64,000 nucleotides of DNA from Erodium maritimum (taxonomy: Eukaryota; Streptophyta; Magnoliopsida; Geraniales; Geraniaceae). The notes below the pieces were generated by a model that saw only the letters and a program-made list of their open reading frames with translations, searched no databases and had not been told where the DNA came from. The position numbers and the translations under genes were made by a program. The stretch covers positions 13,707,001 to 13,771,000 of the forward strand of contig OY997594.1 in NCBI GenBank assembly GCA_963921825.1, given 5' to 3'. Of this stretch, positions 60,801-64,000 are shown piece by piece (the first letter of the stretch is position 1; the number at the start of each line of letters is the position of its first letter).

Positions 60801-61122
60801 TTCCTCGTCCTTGTCTTCAGAATCATCATCAGATTCATGGCTACAGCTAGATTGCTCTGAAGCAGCATCAGAATCATCATGAGGCATATGGGCAGGACGT
60901 GGAGTGCCCTCATGTAGAAGTGGATGGAGCTCGTCCAGCATCGGGATTATGTCTGCCAATGAAGCATCTGGTGATGAACTCTCCGCCCCATCAGACTCAT
61001 CATCTGAGGACTTATCAGCATCTTCTTCTTCTTCCTCCTCGGACTCAACCTGCCTTGTATCAGTTTCCACTTCAAGATTATCATCTCTTTCTTGACCAAC
61101 CAAAGTATAATGATTCTCAATT
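54852..61122 (-). CDS. Acidic tandem-repeat protein, At5g17910-like (5' end lost in gap)
   Basis: Two exons are visible: 58805 to the gap edge at 61122, and 54852-58367, joined across a 437 bp intron (donor CTCCAA/GTAAGT, acceptor ATGCAG). The upstream exon has a run of acidic residues, then SLIARRKARKAITMM, DFDGDLSFNVPHIATKRRNP, GLPPIPGSAPSILMPRRNPF, DIPYDSSEEKPDLKGDSF and RRHESFSLGPSTLGG, as in plant proteins of the At5g17910 type, which I recall having N-terminal membrane segments. The second exon is an acidic repeat array. The frame changes once near 60235, within an A-run (GAAAAATTTGGG). One more A would restore continuity, so a sequencing error is plausible. Function is unknown. Confidence 0.8.
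54890..57770 (-). repeat. About twelve tandem ~80-codon repeats in the acidic protein
   Basis: Each unit of about 240-250 bp begins near FQVIDARSVEDIHVALKEVS and continues through DGNLGK, DGLAEVEVDK, EPEVEET and MAVLDK. I count twelve units and a degenerate one before them. Central units (roughly 56.2-57.5 kb) are most alike and outer ones more diverged, as expected of growth by unequal exchange. Two units are shortened. The opposite strand stays open over several units, which makes false frames. Confidence 0.85.
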
Positions 61123-61322
61123 NNNNNNNNNNNNNNNNNNNNNNNNNNNNNNNNNNNNNNNNNNNNNNNNNNNNNNNNNNNNNNNNNNNNNNNNNNNNNN
61201 NNNNNNNNNNNNNNNNNNNNNNNNNNNNNNNNNNNNNNNNNNNNNNNNNNNNNNNNNNNNNNNNNNNNNNNNNNNNNNNNNNNNNNNNNNNNNNNNNNNN
61301 NNNNNNNNNNNNNNNNNNNNNN
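61123..61322. other. Assembly gap (200 N)
   Basis: Exactly 200 N, which suggests a placeholder of unknown true size. It interrupts the acidic-protein gene. Sequence right of it does not continue the expected N-terminal coding. Confidence 0.95.
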
Positions 61323-62167
61323 TTAAAACAAATATGTGACAACGGTATCAGTCATAGTCGGTTCAATTAAATTAAATAAATAATGGATAGAGTGACTGAT
61401 TTGTTGGCTGATTTTTCTTAATTAATATCATTATCATGACGATAGTTGATTAATTGAATATTAGGGGATTAGGATTGCAAAATTGTGATTAAAGTAGTGA
61501 AAGAAAGTGGACCTACACGAACACGAGAATAATGATTCAAGTCCACGAGTTAATTAATTATTGAATTAAAATATTAATGGGAGATGTGTTGGGACAATGA
61601 TGATTCCACCATTTCTGTAAACAGCAATTATTCTCCTCTTTTCTTAATCCACAAGTTGGCGCTTCTCATCCGCCACGTTGTCCCTTTATTTAATGTCAAA
61701 ATTCTATTATTTATTAAAGGCGAATGACCTTTTTGCCCCTTAATCGTTACGGACACTAGAAGTTGTTGGTTGAACTTGATGCTCGGTTACAATTAAAGAA
61801 AACCACCACGGTTTAACTGGTAAAAGTATTATTGATTTTTTTAATCAGAGAAGTTTTATCAGACCTAAACCTCGAATTGAGGCATAGACGGTTTATACGA
61901 AGACAAACTAAAATCACGAATTCTAAAATTACAACAGTGTCGAAGTTGGAAAAACATCCAATCACAGAACAACTAAAAAATATAAAGTCAAAACAATACG
62001 AAATAACAGTCTCACTAACCTAACAAAACCAAACCGTACGACTTGCGACCAGAGTACCTCCTTCAACACAATAAGGAAAACTCGTGCAAAAACTAGAACC
62101 GATAAAAGACAGGACACGAGCCTTCCCAACTCAGAAAACCACCCGCCGCAATCCCCCACCAAAGCAC
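61323..62167. other. AT-rich spacer right of the gap
   Basis: AT-rich up to about 61.8 kb; it may include promoter sequence of the gapped gene. From about 61.85 kb the minus strand has a hydrophobic short frame that may be a transposon 3' UTR read in frame. Nothing firm. Confidence 0.35.
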
Positions 62168-62503
62168 TTAACCTTTTTGGGGCACCATCGCACTCATGCG
62201 TGGATTGACCGGAGTAGATTCCGAGTCGGAAAGATAGCAATCCTGATCAGGGGGACGCAGTTCTGCATCTAACATATCAAGTTCCTTTCTGGACTGTTCG
62301 ACGGCAGGCTTGCTTTTAAAACCCCGTTTGCTACAATAAGCCCAAGCCTTGGTCGTTAACTGGTGTTTGCTCAAATCTATATTAAGCCCGGGCCCGTAAG
62401 CATCATCCATCAATGTCTGGTCCGATAGGAAGCCTGAATTATCGCAAAGTTCCTTACCCTTAATCACTTGTTTCTTTTTATGGAAAAGGGAATTGCTCGA
62501 CAC
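62168..62503 (-). pseudogene. Unknown coding remnant, probably repeat-derived
   Basis: A 111-codon minus-strand frame with KAWAYCSKRGFKSKPAVEQS, KELDMLDAELRP and YLSDSESTPVN. It resembles the C-terminal part of plant LINE ORF1-like proteins in composition, but I cannot place it firmly. It ends close to a LINE 3' tail. Confidence 0.35.
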
Positions 62504-62631
62504 CGTTCTTTCCTAATCGTAGGTCATTGACGGAGACTTCGTGTATGGTACTACCAAGTCTGTGTGTACCTATTCTGAAAGTATTATTGATGACTACTAT
62601 TTTCCTTCCTGGAGTTATAATGACGGGACTT

Positions 62632-63510
62632 GTTTTTTTTTATTTAAATAATTGGAAAATTTATTCATTTAGCATGTTATTGGAAAAAAAATTCACGGAG
62701 AACCGAAGGAAACTTTGTGAACTGTTAATCTCAAGTACATCAATCATAGCATTACAAGTTAAACAATGAGCTACCTTATTGGTTTCTCTACGAACAAAAA
62801 CCAACTTTAAAATTGGAAGCGCTTGGAACTTAGCCCTGCATTCCAATACAAATATTCCCACAGGAGACAATAATATCTTTGTACCGTTAATCACCTGCAC
62901 AACACTCAAGCAGCCTGACTCGATAGTACCTGAATACCAATCGGCCTCATAAACCCAATACAGAGCCTCATTAATACACATCAACTCAACGGTCTCCAAA
63001 TTCTGAATACCCGGTAGAACATGCACTTGGCCGTTATCGCACTTCCCATGTCACTCCTACAGACCATACCCCATCCCTTTCTGAGACCCAGAACCGCTCC
63101 GTCAACATTGATTTTCACTTCTCCTCTTACCGGCTTGGGCCACCTCCTAGCCCAACTGGTACCTCGAGAACGTTCCGTGGGTGTCGGCTTAAACTCCAAC
63201 CAATCATTCAACAAATTTTCAACCCCTCTCCAAATTTCCTCTGGTCCTTGCAGTTGTTAACGCCATACACGGGCATTTCGTGCCCTCCACGTTCCCCACC
63301 ACAGACTCAACACCATTTCAACCAAACCGTAGTGTCCACGGGACCAACAGAATTCCAAGAAATCCCGAGGATCAACACTTGAAGCTTGTATCATTATCCC
63401 CAATTTCTCCCTTAAACCCTCTATACTTGTACAATGAAATCGGACATGACTTGCATTTTCCAACCGGCCACATCTTCCATAATTCGGGCTCACCAGAACA
63501 AACCTAGTGT
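62632..63510 (-). mobile_element. LINE 3' fragment: zf-RVT and RNase H (broken)
   Basis: Minus-strand translation gives a zf-RVT end (CGRLENASHVRFHC), then an RNase H-type domain (RVT_3, PF13456) with GEVKINVDGAV at about 63120 and VRRETNKVAHCL near 62790. A stop separates the first two segments near 63257 and the frame changes near 63010. The A-rich tail is the T-run at about 62632. The fragment is 5' truncated or cut near 63510. Confidence 0.75.
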
Positions 63511-64000
63511 AAATATTACAATTAGTTGGAAGCTACTGTAGTATCCCCCTCCGAACCTTTCACTAGAACGGTTCGTTATTTTGAGCACTTATATATTCTG
63601 TTTTATATTATGTTTTACGTCCCATAATTGTTTTTATCAGCAACGCATATTTAAATTAAACCTCTCTAAAGAAGGAAGAGGAGTACAACGAAGAGTCTAG
63701 CTACAGACTCGACAATAAAAAAACAAATAACCATAAGAAGATTACAACACTAGAAGAACCAACAACCAACCGAGACTCGAAACTACACCGCTTCATGTAG
63801 GAAGCCACCAAGAAGACGAACAAAAAGTAAACAAAGGTTTGAAATCTAGATTTCACTACCATGAAAAACTGGAAAAAAAAACCAGAGGTCTAATACCTAG
63901 ATTTTTCTATCATGAAGCTCACATAGAAAAGAGTCGATTACCGAGATTTTCCAACCAAGAAGCTCAGAAAAGACAGTTGGATACCTCTTAGAACCCCAAA
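63511..64000. other. Right end of the window, unassigned
   Basis: From about 63.66 kb the sequence is A/C-rich on the plus strand and resembles the reverse complement of a transcribed 3' UTR, perhaps of another LINE. A duplicated-looking motif (GAAATCTAGATTTCACTACC; CTAGATTTTTCTATCATGAA) occurs. No gene is supported. Confidence 0.3.

Overview
This is a 64 kb piece of a plant nuclear genome, almost certainly a eudicot. It has intron-rich host genes of plant type (ELMO domain, CID/RPRD, COMM domain, and an acidic At5g17910-like protein), L1-type LINEs, Copia and Ty3 LTR elements, and Mutator-type and hAT-type MITEs. Introns and spacers are AT-rich. A 200-base run of N (61123-61322) marks a draft assembly. 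I cannot name the species from the sequence.

Layout. 374-3661 (-): a complete nine-exon ELMO-domain gene, 316 aa, with a Mutator-type MITE in one intron. 4430-18171 (-): a broken Copia fossil whose 5' LTR is split by a 9.9 kb gag-only Ty3-type element (7756-17671) with about 3.4 kb LTRs and a perfect 5 bp target duplication. 18481-26780 (-): a second broken Copia fossil, carrying a nearly full-length L1-type LINE (18931-24692, 16 bp target duplication) and a hAT-type MITE (25396-26079). 27539-39476 (-): a seven-exon RPRD/CID gene, 515 aa, with a non-coding first exon near 42.13-42.25 kb. Its largest intron holds an old short-LTR element (30946-35808, 5 bp target duplication) that itself holds MITEs. 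42.3-51.0 kb: a repeat island of non-LTR pieces (one with a 13 bp target duplication close to the RPRD promoter), a long inverted-repeat MITE, DUF4283/zinc-knuckle relics and a diverged Copia LTR. 52094-54247 (+): a six-exon COMM-domain gene, 274 aa. 54852-61122 (-): the 3' part of a very acidic repeat-protein gene with about twelve tandem copies of an ~80-residue unit; its 5' end is lost in the gap. 61.3-64.0 kb: LINE remnants.

The host genes do not form a pathway or operon. They touch vesicle/small-GTPase signalling (ELMO), RNA polymerase II transcription (RPRD), COMMD/Commander-type trafficking (COMM) and an unknown acidic protein. The two rightmost genes converge, with about 600 bp between their stop codons. 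Exon structures for ELMO, RPRD and COMM were worked out by hand from splice-site consensus, reading-frame phase and remembered family sequence; each sums to a whole number of codons.

I found no clear new biological system. The most unusual objects are the gag-only Ty3 element, whose long LTRs carry three tandem arrays with different copy number in the two LTRs, and the internally amplified acidic protein.
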